Assembly: GCF_037023735.1 (NCBI RefSeq)
Contig: NZ_CP146069.1
Location: 847,501-911,500, forward strand
Direction of reading: 5' to 3'
From: Roseovarius sp. S88
Lineage (GTDB): Bacteria; Pseudomonadota; Alphaproteobacteria; Rhodobacterales; Rhodobacteraceae
DNA: 64,000 bases
Under the pieces are notes generated by a model. It had not been told where the DNA came from. It worked only from the letters and a program-made list of their open reading frames with translations, and did not search any database. Shown here piece after piece: positions 18,560-29,260 of this stretch (positions are counted from its first letter, which is position 1; each line of letters starts with the position of its first letter). Made by a program: the position numbers and the translations under genes.

Positions 18560-19309
18560 ATGCATCTTGATGTGCAAGACCTTCGCAATTTCTACTACCG
18601 CAGTTCGCTGGGGCGCGCGGTACAGAAAACCTTGCGTGAAGAAATCCTGCAACTCTGGCCAGAAGCCAAGGGTCAAACCGTCGCGGGCTATGGCTTTACC
18701 GTGCCATTCCTGCGCCCGTATCTCCAAGACAGCCGTAGGGTCATTGCCCTGATGCCGGCACCACAAGGTGTCATTCGTTGGCCGCGTGATTTTCCCAATG
18801 TAAGTCTGCTTTGCGAAGAAACCATTTGGCCGGTGGAAACCGGGCATATCGACAAACTTCTGGTGATGCACGGGCTGGAGTCTTCGGAACGCCCGCGCGA
18901 CTTGCTGGAAGAGTGCTGGCGCGTGCTGGGTCCGGGTGGCTCGGCGCTTTTCGTAGTGCCCAACCGGGCCGGTCTCTGGTCGCGAAGTGATCGCACACCC
19001 TTTGGCAACGGTCGCCCGTACAGCCAGTCGCAGCTCGAAAATCAACTCAAATCTCATAGCTTCCTGCCGGAGGCGCATGTCACGACGCTGTATCAACCGC
19101 CCTCCCATCGACGGTTCTGGCGAAAAACAGCCGGTATGTGGGAAAGCCTTGGCGGCAAGCTATCATTCATTGCTGCGGGCGGCATTTTGATTGTGCAGGC
19201 CAGCAAGCGCGTGCAAGCGCCCAGCAGTGGATTGGGTATTCGCGAAACGGTGCGACGTCCGCTGGAAGTGCTGACGCCGAAACCCAAGGCTGGCGTGAAA
19301 CCCGTTTAA
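18560..19309 (+). CDS. class I SAM-dependent methyltransferase-like protein
   Basis: 249 residues. The fold is visible as a degenerate methyltransferase: KGQTVAGYGFTVPFLRPYL at the SAM-loop position, HIDKLLVMHGLESSERPRDLLEECWRVLGPGGSALFVVPNR (post-I and motif III region) and C-terminal strands. The SAM loop lacks the normal GxGxG, so the substrate and even activity are uncertain. The position beside gloB is common in Rhodobacteraceae. It overlaps the convergent vanZ-like gene by 4 bases. Confidence 0.7.
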   Translation: MHLDVQDLRNFYYRSSLGRAVQKTLREEILQLWPEAKGQTVAGYGFTVPFLRPYLQDSRRVIALMPAPQGVIRWPRDFPNVSLLCEETIWPVETGHIDKLLVMHGLESSERPRDLLEECWRVLGPGGSALFVVPNRAGLWSRSDRTPFGNGRPYSQSQLENQLKSHSFLPEAHVTTLYQPPSHRRFWRKTAGMWESLGGKLSFIAAGGILIVQASKRVQAPSSGLGIRETVRRPLEVLTPKPKAGVKPV

Positions 19310-19671
19310 CGCTTTTTTCTTTTTTGCCAGAAACCCGGCAAAACCCCCACGGCGATACCAACAGCATCGGCCACCCAGTCGCCCCAATCACCGGAGCGCC
19401 CGAAACTGGGCTGGATCAGTTCAATCACGCCGCCAAAGATCAAAGCGGAAATTGCCAGTTTGGGGATAAGCCGTGGCGCGGCAACACTCAGCGGAAGCAC
19501 GAGAAGAGCAAAGGCCAAAGCGTGCGCCTGTTTGTCAGTGAGCGGAAACGACCCGTCGCCCGATCCCGGTGGCTTCAACGTACCCCAAGCGATCGCCGCC
19601 GCGAACAGAATCGTAAGCGCCAGCGCCCATCGCGGCAGTGCCGCCTTGTCAGAGATTGTGAAATTCTTCAT
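19306..19671 (-). CDS. VanZ-like family membrane protein
   Basis: 121 residues from the ATG at 19671 (MKNFTIS, AGGAC site). Four hydrophobic segments; the motif T-D-K-Q-A-H-A-L-A-F and the ending V-I-E-L-I-Q-P-S-F-G-R-S-G-D-W-G-D are hallmarks of VanZ-family proteins. The family gives low-level teicoplanin resistance in enterococci; its role in Gram-negatives is unknown. A longer open frame upstream has no support. Confidence 0.8.
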   Translation of the reverse strand: MKNFTISDKAALPRWALALTILFAAAIAWGTLKPPGSGDGSFPLTDKQAHALAFALLVLPLSVAAPRLIPKLAISALIFGGVIELIQPSFGRSGDWGDWVADAVGIAVGVLPGFWQKRKKR

Positions 19672-20084
19672 CTTAGTCCTGTTATGACGCCGAAGCTGGG
19701 GGTGCAATTCCTGGTTCCTCAATTTCAGTTCCAACTGCGATAGCGGTAACACCGCGGACCCGGTTTGAGGGGTGCTGCAAGAGGCGTGAATTCTCGTCGC
19801 AGGTCGATCCATACGGTAAGGAATCGCAAAATATTGAGAAAACATGTGTATTTTTCGTGCACTAAATTTGCGCATTCGGTCGCATCTCGTTTAAGTCACT
19901 GATAAATAATAAAATTCAAAGGAGAGCGTAACGACTCATCTGTCTTGCGAGGGACCAAAGGCTCTGTTACACCCCAGCCGAATTTGGGTGTTTTGCCAGT
20001 TACATCAACAAAAACGCCCCCGGGGAGACTGCCAAGTTAGCCGTCTTTAGCTAAAGCCGGGGCCAAAACTTCGGAAGGGTGGAC
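19672..20084 (+). other. atp operon upstream region
   Basis: A 413-base stretch without a convincing gene. It is AT-rich around 19840-19920 and must hold the vanZ and atp promoters, but I could not pick a clear -35/-10 pair. A short dyad TTAGC/GCTAA at about 20037-20053 is flanked by CCCCGG and CCGGGG segments that could fold into a leader structure before atpH. Confidence 0.4.
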
Positions 20085-20645
20085 GTGTCCGAACCAGCTT
20101 CGATCTCCTCCGGCATTGCCGAACGCTATGCCACCGCCATTTTCGAGCTGTCTAAAGAGGCCAAATCACTGGCCAAGCTCGAAACCAACCTGACCGATCT
20201 GACCGCTGCTTTGAATGAAAGCGCCGATTTGCGCGATCTGATCTCCAGCCCCGTGCTGAGCCGGGCCGATCAGGGTGACGCCATTCAGGCTATTGCGGAT
20301 AAGATGGGCCTTGTTGCTGAACTCAAGAACGGGTTGGCCCTTATGGCCTCCAAGCGCCGTCTCTTTGTATTGCCGCAACTTGTGCGCCAACTCGCGGATC
20401 GCATCGCCGAAGACAAAGGCGAAGTAACAGCAGATGTGACCAGCGCCGTTGCGCTCAGCGCTGCTCAATCCAAGAAACTTGCCGCGTCGTTGAAAAAGAC
20501 CGTGGGCAAGGACGTGAAAATCAATGCGACCGTTGATGAAAAGCTCATCGGCGGTCTTGTCGTTAAGGTGGGCTCGAAAATGATCGATACCTCGATCGCC
20601 TCGCGCCTGAACTCCCTCCAGAATGCAATGAAAGAGGTCGGATAA
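20085..20645 (+). CDS. atpH: ATP synthase F1 subunit delta
   Basis: 186 residues from GTG 20085 (GGAAGG site at 20073-20078); an earlier GTG at 20079 is too close to that site. The N terminus [20 protein letters not shown] and the C-terminal [16 protein letters not shown] pattern are standard delta/OSCP features. The subunit joins the F1 head to the peripheral stalk. First gene of atpHAGDC; as usual in alphaproteobacteria the Fo genes are elsewhere. Confidence 0.95.
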   Translation: MSEPASISSGIAERYATAIFELSKEAKSLAKLETNLTDLTAALNESADLRDLISSPVLSRADQGDAIQAIADKMGLVAELKNGLALMASKRRLFVLPQLVRQLADRIAEDKGEVTADVTSAVALSAAQSKKLAASLKKTVGKDVKINATVDEKLIGGLVVKVGSKMIDTSIASRLNSLQNAMKEVG

Positions 20646-22184
20646 ATGGGTATCCAAGCTGCAGAGATTTCTGCGATCCTGAAGGACCAGATCAAGAATT
20701 TCGGTCAAGAAGCCGAAGTCGCCGAAGTAGGCCGCGTGCTGTCGGTTGGTGACGGGATTGCCCGTGTCCATGGCCTTGATAACGTGCAAGCCGGTGAGCT
20801 TGTCGAGTTCCCAGGCAATATCATGGGCATGGCGCTCAACCTGGAAACAGACAACGTCGGTGTTGTGATCTTCGGCTCTGACCGCGACATCAAAGAAGGT
20901 GACACTGTCAAACGCACCAAGTCCATCGTGGACGTGCCAATCGGTGACGAGCTTCTGGGCCGCGTTGTGGACGGCTTGGGCAACCCACTGGACGGCAAGG
21001 GCCCGATCAAAACAAAGAAGCGCGGCATTGCAGATAGCAAGGCCCCCGGCATCATCCCACGGAAATCCGTGCATGAGCCAATGGCAACCGGTCTGAAATC
21101 CGTTGACGCGATGATCCCAATTGGCCGGGGCCAGCGGGAGCTGATCATTGGCGACCGCCAAACTGGTAAAACAGCCGTCGCCCTCGACGCCATGCTGAAC
21201 CAGAAGGTCTATAACGATGCCGCAGGCGACGACGAGGGCAAGAAGCTCTATTGCGTCTACGTTGCTGTGGGCCAGAAACGCTCCACCGTGGCACAGCTGG
21301 TAAAGAAACTCGAAGAAGCCGGTGCGATGGAGTACTCCATCGTTGTGGCCGCGACTGCGTCCGACCCGGCACCGATGCAGTTTCTTGCGCCATACTCCGC
21401 CACAGCAATGGCTGAGCATTTCCGCGACAACGGTCGCCACGCGCTGATCGTGTATGATGACCTGTCCAAACAGGCTGTGGCCTATCGCCAGATGTCCCTG
21501 CTTCTGCGTCGTCCACCCGGTCGTGAAGCCTATCCTGGTGACGTTTTCTACCTCCACTCCCGTCTTCTGGAGCGGTCTGCGAAACTGAACGAAGACAACG
21601 GCGCAGGCTCGCTGACGGCTCTGCCGATCATTGAAACCCAAGGCGGCGACGTTTCGGCCTTTATTCCGACCAACGTGATTTCGATCACCGATGGACAGAT
21701 TTTCCTTGAAACAGAACTGTTCTATCAGGGCATCCGCCCCGCCGTGAACACCGGGCTGTCGGTGTCTCGTGTGGGATCATCGGCGCAAACCAACGCGATG
21801 AAATCGGTTGCCGGTCCGGTGAAACTGTCCCTTGCGCAGTATCGCGAAATGGCGGCCTTTGCGCAGTTCGGTTCTGACCTTGATGCGGCAACACAGCAGC
21901 TTCTGAACCGGGGCGCTCGTCTCACAGAGCTGATGAAGCAGCCGCAATACTCGCCTCTGACCAACGCTGAGATCGTCTGCATGATCTACGCCGGTGTGAA
22001 TGGCTACCTCGACAAGATTGAGGTCAATCAGGTGGGTCGTTTTGAGGCGGGTGTTCTCAATCACCTGCGCTCCAAGCACCAGGGCTTGCTCGACATGATC
22101 ACCAATGAAGACCCCAAAATTAAGGGTGACGCAGAGGACAAGATCAAGGCCGCGCTGGACGAGTTCGCCGCTGACTTTGCATAA
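20646..22184 (+). CDS. atpA: ATP synthase F1 subunit alpha
   Basis: 512 residues, full length. N terminus [20 protein letters not shown]; Walker A G-D-R-Q-T-G-K-T near residue 170; the alpha-subunit signature around [17 protein letters not shown] is present. Non-catalytic nucleotide-binding subunit of the F1 hexamer. Begins directly after the atpH stop (TAA-ATG), so coupled. Confidence 0.98.
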   Translation: MGIQAAEISAILKDQIKNFGQEAEVAEVGRVLSVGDGIARVHGLDNVQAGELVEFPGNIMGMALNLETDNVGVVIFGSDRDIKEGDTVKRTKSIVDVPIGDELLGRVVDGLGNPLDGKGPIKTKKRGIADSKAPGIIPRKSVHEPMATGLKSVDAMIPIGRGQRELIIGDRQTGKTAVALDAMLNQKVYNDAAGDDEGKKLYCVYVAVGQKRSTVAQLVKKLEEAGAMEYSIVVAATASDPAPMQFLAPYSATAMAEHFRDNGRHALIVYDDLSKQAVAYRQMSLLLRRPPGREAYPGDVFYLHSRLLERSAKLNEDNGAGSLTALPIIETQGGDVSAFIPTNVISITDGQIFLETELFYQGIRPAVNTGLSVSRVGSSAQTNAMKSVAGPVKLSLAQYREMAAFAQFGSDLDAATQQLLNRGARLTELMKQPQYSPLTNAEIVCMIYAGVNGYLDKIEVNQVGRFEAGVLNHLRSKHQGLLDMITNEDPKIKGDAEDKIKAALDEFAADFA

Positions 22185-22198
22185 GGGGGGACGAGGCA

Positions 22199-23077
22199 GT
22201 GCCAAGTCTTAAGGACCTTAAAACAAGGATCGAGTCGGTCAAATCGACCCGCAAGATCACCAAGGCCATGCAAATGGTGGCCGCCGCAAAACTGCGGCGC
22301 GCGCAGGAGTCGGCAGAGATGTCGCGCCCCTACACAGAGCGGTTTAACCATGTGATGGGCAAGCTTGCCGCATCCGTGGGTGACAGCGAAAGTGCGCCAA
22401 AGCTGCTGCGCGGCACAGGCGATGACAAAGTGCATCTGCTGGTTGTCATGACAGCCGAGCGCGGTCTGTGTGGTGGTTTCAACGGCAACATTGCCCGGAT
22501 GGCCCGTCAGGAAGCCGAAAAGCTTCTGGCTGAGGGCAAGACGGTCAAAGTGATTACCGTGGGCAAGAAGGGCCGGGATGCGATCAAACGCGATCTGGCC
22601 GATACCTTCATTGATCATGTCGATCTGACGGCTGTGCGCAATGTGGGCTACTCAGATGCACAGGCCATCGCGCAGAACCTGTTGGACCGCTTTGATGCGG
22701 GTGAGTTTGACGTCGCCAAGATCTTCTACTCGAAGTTCCAGAACGTCGTGACGCAAATCCCTACGATGCATCAGGTCATCCCAGCGGATTTCTCTGCCGA
22801 AGAGGGCGCTGAGGACGATGGCGCTTTCTACGACTTTGAGCCTGACGAAGAGGCCATTCTGCGCGAGCTTCTGCCTCGTGGTGTGGCCACAGCCATTTTC
22901 AGCGGTCTGCTGGAAAATGGTGCGTCCGAGCAAGGCGCGCGGATGTCTGCGATGGACAACGCCACGCGCAACGCAGGCGAGATGATCGACAAACTGACTA
23001 TTCAGTTCAACCGCTCACGCCAGGCCGTGATCACCAACGAACTGATCGAAATTATTTCGGGCGCGGAAGCGCTCTAA
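22199..23077 (+). CDS. atpG: ATP synthase F1 subunit gamma
   Basis: 292 residues from a GTG start ([20 protein letters not shown]). This N-terminal helix, [13 protein letters not shown], and the C-terminal helix ending [13 protein letters not shown] form the gamma rotor coiled coil. Fourteen bases separate it from atpA. Rotation of this subunit inside alpha3beta3 couples Fo to catalysis. Confidence 0.97.
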   Translation: MPSLKDLKTRIESVKSTRKITKAMQMVAAAKLRRAQESAEMSRPYTERFNHVMGKLAASVGDSESAPKLLRGTGDDKVHLLVVMTAERGLCGGFNGNIARMARQEAEKLLAEGKTVKVITVGKKGRDAIKRDLADTFIDHVDLTAVRNVGYSDAQAIAQNLLDRFDAGEFDVAKIFYSKFQNVVTQIPTMHQVIPADFSAEEGAEDDGAFYDFEPDEEAILRELLPRGVATAIFSGLLENGASEQGARMSAMDNATRNAGEMIDKLTIQFNRSRQAVITNELIEIISGAEAL

Positions 23078-24520
<1,443 letters not shown>

Positions 24521-24524
24521 TGTT

Positions 24525-24590
24525 GTGGTGGGGTGAAACCCCACCCTACGAATTTTATCCGGGTGTAGGTTGGGTTTCCAACCCACCTTC
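24525..24590 (+). repeat. two hairpin repeats between atpD and atpC
   Basis: GGTGGGGT gaa ACCCCACC (24527-24545) and GGTTGGGTT tcc AACCCACC (24568-24587) are two adjacent hairpins of similar sequence separated by CTACGAATTTTATCCGGGTGTA. They lack a T tract and lie inside an operon, so they are more likely a mobile intergenic repeat or an mRNA stabiliser/attenuator than a terminator. Confidence 0.65.
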
Positions 24591-24611
24591 CACCCAAAGG
24601 GAAGAAAGCAA

Positions 24612-25037
24612 ATGGCTGATACATTGCAATTCGATCTGGTAAGTCCTGAACGGCTTCTGGCGTCGGTCGAGGCCACCGAGGTGCAAATTCCCGGTGCCGA
24701 AGGCGACATGACCGCCATGCCGGATCACGCTCCACTGATCACGACATTGCGCCCCGGCATTCTGAAAGTCTCCAGCGCCAAGGGCGATGCCGAATATGTC
24801 GTCACAGGTGGCTTTGCCGAGATCAACGCTAGCTCTATTTCCGTCCTTGCAGAACAAGCGGTTCCACGTGAAGAGCTGACGCAGGAAGGCTTCAAGGCCA
24901 TGGTCGACGCTGCCACGGATCGTCTAGCAAAGACTCAGGAAACCTATGTCAATGAGCCTGGCCCAGTGGATGAGGCAGCGAAGTTGCTTGCTGACATGGT
25001 GGCTATGGGGGATGAAATCGGCCTAAGCGCCAACTGA
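24612..25037 (+). CDS. atpC: ATP synthase F1 subunit epsilon
   Basis: 141 residues from ATG 24612 (AAAGGGAAG site). The N-terminal beta sandwich shows [39 protein letters not shown] and [10 protein letters not shown], standard for epsilon; the C-terminal helical part is present. Regulates F1 and couples it to the rotor. Last gene of the operon, followed by a strong terminator. Confidence 0.96.
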   Translation: MADTLQFDLVSPERLLASVEATEVQIPGAEGDMTAMPDHAPLITTLRPGILKVSSAKGDAEYVVTGGFAEINASSISVLAEQAVPREELTQEGFKAMVDAATDRLAKTQETYVNEPGPVDEAAKLLADMVAMGDEIGLSAN

Positions 25038-25059
25038 TCTTTTGCCGTTTTTTTGTTCG

Positions 25060-25094
25060 AAAAGGGCTCGCCGGCGCGGGTCCTTTTCTTTTTT
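25060..25094 (+). terminator. atp operon terminator
   Basis: A 12-bp stem with two G-U pairs (25060-25071 with 25076-25087, loop CGGC) is followed by TTTTCTTTTTTG. It starts 23 bases after the atpC stop. Confidence 0.85.
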
Positions 25095-25153
25095 GTTTCG
25101 CAATTTCGCCCCAAAGGCGTATTACGAACATCGCGTTTAGTGTGTGTGATCCG

Positions 25154-25504
25154 ATGAAATACCTGGTGAATCAAACAATTGGCATCGAACAAGGCGATGA
25201 TGCATTGTTCTCGGATTATGAGGACGGAGGCGATATGTGGACGGGCCAAGGGCCCCGCAAACGTGCCAAATCCGTACGATTCAAAAAGCCGTTCAAGGAT
25301 GTGCCTAGTGTTCAGGTGAGTCTGTCAATGTGGGACATGGACAGCGCCACCAATGCCCGCGCGGACGTAAGCGCCGAGAAAATCACGGAAAAAGGCTTCG
25401 ATGCCGTGTTTCGAACCTGGGGCGACACCCGCGTCGCTCGCGCACGCATCAGGTGGATGGCTATTGGTCCCGTCGCGCATGAAGACGACTGGGAACTCTA
25501 TTGA
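25154..25504 (+). CDS. H-type lectin domain protein
   Basis: 116 residues from the ATG at 25154. The pattern SVRFKKPFKDVPSVQVSLSM, then FDAVFRTWGDTRVARARIRWMAIG matches the H-type lectin domain, a six-strand sugar-binding fold first known from snail agglutinins. No signal peptide is seen, so its location is unclear. Free-standing, between the atp terminator and prs. The ribosome site is weak. Confidence 0.75.
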   Translation: MKYLVNQTIGIEQGDDALFSDYEDGGDMWTGQGPRKRAKSVRFKKPFKDVPSVQVSLSMWDMDSATNARADVSAEKITEKGFDAVFRTWGDTRVARARIRWMAIGPVAHEDDWELY

Positions 25505-25507
25505 GGA

Positions 25508-25546
25508 TTTTTGCCTCCGGCGGGGATATTTCTAGCAAAAAGAAAG
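25508..25546 (+). repeat. dispersed intergenic repeat, copy A
   Basis: The sequence begins TTTTTGCCTCCGGCGGGGAT and ends GCAAAAAGAAAG; the ends TTTTTGC and GCAAAAA are inverted repeats. A near-identical copy in the opposite orientation lies at 53969-54003. Both begin within about 8 bases of a plus-strand stop codon. Confidence 0.7.
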
Positions 25547-25566
25547 CGCCACAGGCTTCTTTCTTG
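25540..25566 (-). terminator. probable terminator between lectin gene and prs
   Basis: AAGAAAGCGCC aca GGCTTCTTTCTT folds into an imperfect stem with T-rich flanks on both strands, located between convergent genes. Confidence 0.5.
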
Positions 25567-25589
25567 TTTCAAATACCCAACCGCGCCGG

Positions 25590-26606
25590 TCACGTCCCGA
25601 ACTGCCCTTCATAGATCGGCTCTAGCGTCGGTGTCTCAAAAAGTGAAGAGACAGACGTGCCGTTCCAGATATTGAGGATCGCTTGCGCAAAGACCGGGGC
25701 GGTACGAATAATGCGGATGTTCGGTGTGTTTTTGACCGCCTCAGTTGGGGCAATCGTGTCCGTGATCACCATGGACTTCAGAACCGAGTTGGTGATCCGC
25801 TCGACCGCTGGACCAGACAAAACGCCGTGCGTGGTATAGGCATGCACTTCCTTGGCACCGTTGTCCAATAGCACCTGCGCCGCCTTGCACATCGTCCCGG
25901 CGGTGTCGCACATGTCATCCACGATCACGCAAATCTTGTCGCTGACATCCCCAATAACGGTCATTTCCGCCACTTCACCGGGCTTTTCGCGGCGTTTGTC
26001 TACGATGCTGAGCGGCGCATTGATGCGTTTGGCCAATTCTCGCGCGCGGGCCACACCGCCCACATCGGGAGAGACGATCATCACATCGCTGATCTGCTCG
26101 CGAAACTGCGTCACGATATCGAGGGCAAAGACCGGGGAGGCATAGAGATTGTCCACCGGGATATCAAAGAAACCCTGAATTTGCGCGGCATGCAGGTCCA
26201 TCGTCAGCACCCGCTCAATGCCAGCTTCAACGACCATATTAGCCACAAGTTTGGCCGAAATCGGGGTTCGAGCCTTGGTGCGTCGGTCCTGACGGGCATA
26301 GCCGAAATAAGGGATCACCGCCGTAATGCGCCGCGCCGAAGAGCGCCGCAGCGCATCGGCCATAATGAGCAATTCCATAAGATTGTCATTGGCCGGGTTC
26401 GAAGTGGGCTGGATGATGAACATATCCTCGCCGCGCACATTCTCAAAAACTTCGACGAAGATCTCTCCGTCGTTAAACCTCTCCACCCGCGCATCCACGA
26501 GTTCCATGGCGACGCCCCGGTGCATCGACATACGCTTGGCGATGCCTTGCGCCAGTGGCATATTGGCATTGCCGGAAATAAGCTTCGGTTCTTGAGAAAG
26601 TGGCAT
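25590..26606 (-). CDS. prs: ribose-phosphate pyrophosphokinase
   Basis: 338 residues from the ATG at 26606 (GGAGGGG site at 26612-26618). N terminus with [25 protein letters not shown]; the catalytic flexible-loop segment [11 protein letters not shown]; ribose-phosphate loop [16 protein letters not shown] loop [12 protein letters not shown]. Makes PRPP from ribose-5-phosphate and ATP for purine, pyrimidine, His and Trp synthesis. The slightly long length and central insertion are usual in Rhodobacteraceae. Confidence 0.96.
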   Translation of the reverse strand: MPLSQEPKLISGNANMPLAQGIAKRMSMHRGVAMELVDARVERFNDGEIFVEVFENVRGEDMFIIQPTSNPANDNLMELLIMADALRRSSARRITAVIPYFGYARQDRRTKARTPISAKLVANMVVEAGIERVLTMDLHAAQIQGFFDIPVDNLYASPVFALDIVTQFREQISDVMIVSPDVGGVARARELAKRINAPLSIVDKRREKPGEVAEMTVIGDVSDKICVIVDDMCDTAGTMCKAAQVLLDNGAKEVHAYTTHGVLSGPAVERITNSVLKSMVITDTIAPTEAVKNTPNIRIIRTAPVFAQAILNIWNGTSVSSLFETPTLEPIYEGQFGT

Positions 26607-26723
26607 GTGCGGACCCCTCCGTTCATCATGCAAAAGCAGCAGACATGACAGAATCATGACGTTGACACCGCTTAACACGGGCTTACCGTCAGGCAAAGCA
26701 ATGCCTTGGAAGGAACGCCCAAA

Positions 26724-27323
26724 ATGGCCCATATCGATTACTATTTTGCCACGCTCTCGCCCTATGCCTACCTCGCAGGTGACCGGTTGGAGAGATTGGC
26801 CGAAAAACACAATGCGACAATCACCTACAAACCGCTCGACATTCTGGCGCTTTTTGCGCGCACCGGAGGGACGCCGCCAAAGGACCGCCATATCAGCCGA
26901 CAGGAATGGCGCGCCCAAGAACTGCCGCGCCAGGCGCGCAAAGTTGGCATGCCACTTAATCTCAAGCCAGCGCATTGGCCGACAAACGCCGCCCCATCTT
27001 CCTACGCTATTATTGCGGCGCAGAATGCGGGCGGTGGCGATCTGGGTTTGTTGTGCCGGCTCTTTTTAACAGCGGTTTGGGCCGAAGAGCGCGACATTGC
27101 GGAAGACGCGGTGGTCAGAGAGTGCCTTGAAAGGGCGGGCTTTGATCCGGCTCTTGCCGATAGCGGCTTGCTTTCAGGCGCGGAAACCTATGCGCAGAAC
27201 CTCGAAGATGCGGTCAAAGCAAATGTATTCGGTTCGCCGTTTTATGTCATCGACACCGGACAGAGCTTTTGGGGTCAGGACCGGCTTGACGACGTCGATC
27301 TGCACTTGTCGGGCGAGCTTTAG
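26724..27323 (+). CDS. DsbA-like 2-hydroxychromene-2-carboxylate isomerase family protein
   Basis: 199 residues from ATG 26724. The start [19 protein letters not shown] has the serine of the kappa-GST/HCCA isomerase active site (Y-F-x-x-x-S-P-Y-A-Y), and V-F-G-S-P-F-Y-V-I is the cis-proline loop. Such enzymes isomerise aromatic intermediates with glutathione; the natural substrate here is unknown. Ten bases separate it from the DUF2177 gene, so the two are likely co-transcribed. Confidence 0.8.
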   Translation: MAHIDYYFATLSPYAYLAGDRLERLAEKHNATITYKPLDILALFARTGGTPPKDRHISRQEWRAQELPRQARKVGMPLNLKPAHWPTNAAPSSYAIIAAQNAGGGDLGLLCRLFLTAVWAEERDIAEDAVVRECLERAGFDPALADSGLLSGAETYAQNLEDAVKANVFGSPFYVIDTGQSFWGQDRLDDVDLHLSGEL

Positions 27324-27333
27324 GAGCCATTTC

Positions 27334-27747
27334 ATGACACTGGCCATTCTCTATGGCGCAACATTCATTGTGTTTCTTGGGCTGGATTACTTCGGCCTAA
27401 GTTATGTCGTGAAGCCTGTTTTTGAAAAAGACGTAGGCCCGGTGCTGCGCGATAGCATATTGATTGGTCCAGCCTTGATGTTTTATGCCTTTTACATCGC
27501 CGTTTTGCTGTGGTTTGTAAGCTGGCCTGCGCTCCAGAACGGGCACTCTCTAATCTGGGTTTTTGGATCGGCTGCGCTTTTGGGGGCGATGGCCTATGGG
27601 ACTTATGAGTTTACAAACCTGGCAACGATCAAAGGCTGGACCTGGCGCATGGTGATGACCGATCTTGTCTGGGGCACATTCCTGACTGGCACGGCCGCCA
27701 CAGTGGGTGTGTTGATTACACGAGCCTTGGCGCCGCCGGGTACTTAG
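27334..27747 (+). CDS. DUF2177 family membrane protein
   Basis: 137 residues from the ATG at 27334 (TTTAGGAGCCATTTC). Four hydrophobic spans; YGTYEFTNLATIKGW and W-R-M-V-M-T-D-L-V-W-G-T match DUF2177 inner-membrane proteins of unknown function. It overlaps the convergent threonine aldolase gene by 4 bases. Confidence 0.8.
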   Translation: MTLAILYGATFIVFLGLDYFGLSYVVKPVFEKDVGPVLRDSILIGPALMFYAFYIAVLLWFVSWPALQNGHSLIWVFGSAALLGAMAYGTYEFTNLATIKGWTWRMVMTDLVWGTFLTGTAATVGVLITRALAPPGT

Positions 27748-28790
27748 CCCTTGGCCAGAGCGATGAACTGATCGATTTGCGCCTCAGAAATCGACCAGTC
27801 ACACACGCACCGCATCAAAAGCGGCTCATCTGGGTGGCCCGTCTCCAGGGGCCTTTCAAACAGGCCATAGATTGCGCCGCCCGCGTGCAGGCGCTGATGC
27901 GCGGCGCGGGGCAGGCGGGCAAAGATCATGTTGGCTTGCGGCTCGGCGGTGAAGTCGCATCCCTCAACATCGCGCAGACCAGCGACCAAACGCGCCGCGT
28001 TTGCATTGGCCTGTGTCGCCGCCTCCCGCCACGCATCATTTTCGAGATATCCCAGCATTTGGGCCGCCAGATACCGGTTCTTTGAAAACAAATGTCCCCC
28101 GCGCTTGCGCCGCAACTCCAGTTCCCAGTTCTTTTCGGGATCAAAGATCACCACGGCCTCAACACCCAGACAGCCGTTCTTGCTGGCCCCAAAAGACACC
28201 GCGTCAATGCCCGCTTTGTGGCTCATCTCGGCGGCACTGCATCCCAAGGCTATACAGGCATTGGCAAAGCGCGCCCCGTCCAGATGAACTTTGAGACCAG
28301 CCTCATGGGCCACATCGCTCAGCGCGCGCAACTCATCCAGTGTGTAAAGCTGTCCCAGCTCCGTCACTTGGGTCAGTGACACAGGCCCGGCCTGCGAGGC
28401 ATGCACATCCCCTTTGGGCAAGGCGGCAATCGCCGCCTCCAGATGTGCTGGCGTCATCTTGTCTTTCTCACCCACCAGAGTCAGCCGCGCCCCGCCTGTG
28501 TAAAACTCTGGCGCGTGGCACTCATCGATCTGAATATGCGCTAGTGGCGTGCAAAAAATCGTCTGCCAGGGTTGCGTGAAACACGCCAGAGCAAGCGCAT
28601 TCGCCGCTGTCCCGGTTGCCACGAATTGCACCGCCGCATCAGGAGCCTCAAAAACCTCGCGTACCTTATGGCGCGCAGCTTCGGTCAACTCATCCTCGCC
28701 ATAGGGCGCGATATGCCCTTCGTTGGCGCGCGTCAGCGCCTCCATCACTTGCGGCAGGGCAGGGCCAGTATTGTCAGATGCCAATCGCAT
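27744..28790 (-). CDS. ltaE: low-specificity L-threonine aldolase
   Basis: 348 residues, fold type I PLP enzyme. V-H-L-D-G-A-R-F-A-N-A contains the Asp/Arg cofactor contacts, and D-A-V-S-F-G-A-S-K-N-G holds the Schiff-base lysine. Splits L-threonine/allo-threonine to glycine and acetaldehyde. The ATG overlaps the stop of the YcgN-like gene by one base (TGATG), giving an operon ribF - ycgN-like - ltaE. Confidence 0.9.
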   Translation of the reverse strand: MRLASDNTGPALPQVMEALTRANEGHIAPYGEDELTEAARHKVREVFEAPDAAVQFVATGTAANALALACFTQPWQTIFCTPLAHIQIDECHAPEFYTGGARLTLVGEKDKMTPAHLEAAIAALPKGDVHASQAGPVSLTQVTELGQLYTLDELRALSDVAHEAGLKVHLDGARFANACIALGCSAAEMSHKAGIDAVSFGASKNGCLGVEAVVIFDPEKNWELELRRKRGGHLFSKNRYLAAQMLGYLENDAWREAATQANANAARLVAGLRDVEGCDFTAEPQANMIFARLPRAAHQRLHAGGAIYGLFERPLETGHPDEPLLMRCVCDWSISEAQIDQFIALAKG

Positions 28791-29260
28791 CAGGTGGGCT
28801 CCTCAATAAGATAGTCTTCCCAGTCGTCTTCCTCGACTTCAAATTCCGCCACCGTCTGATGCTGCATCGACACGCCAGCGTCATGCACGGATTGCGGTGT
28901 TCCAGAGATCAGCGGATGCCAGTCATAAAGCGGCTGTTTGTTCCACAAGAGCTTGTACGCGCATGTCTCGGGCAGCCAGTAAAGGTTGCGCTCGATATTC
29001 TTGACCGACAATGTGATGCATTCCGGCACGAACTGATGCCGGATGTCATATTGCCCGCACCGACAGGTCGCATCGTCAAAAAGCCGACACGCCACACGCG
29101 TGAGGGCGACAGCCCCGCTATCCTCATCCTCAAGTTTGTTGAGACAACATTTGCCGCAGCCATCACAGAGCGCTTCCCACTCGGCCCTTGTCATCCGATT
29201 GAGCGGCGTCGTCTCCCAATAGCGCGGGCGCAGGCCGGACCGGTCGATGGGGTCGGTCAT
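28790..29260 (-). CDS. YcgN family cysteine-cluster protein
   Basis: 156 residues from the ATG at 29260 (MTDPIDRSGLRPRYWETTPL). A Cys cluster C-D-G-C-G-K-C-C plus C-R-L-F-D-D-A-T-C-R-C and P-E-C define the UPF0260/YcgN family, which probably binds a metal or Fe-S centre. The acidic C terminus (EVEEDDWEDYL) is typical. The start overlaps the ribF stop (ATGA). No defined function. Confidence 0.88.
   Translation of the reverse strand: MTDPIDRSGLRPRYWETTPLNRMTRAEWEALCDGCGKCCLNKLEDEDSGAVALTRVACRLFDDATCRCGQYDIRHQFVPECITLSVKNIERNLYWLPETCAYKLLWNKQPLYDWHPLISGTPQSVHDAGVSMQHQTVAEFEVEEDDWEDYLIEEPT

Noticed and set aside
20166..21641. 491-codon minus-strand frame across atpH/atpA
   Set aside because: Antisense shadow of highly conserved ATP synthase genes.
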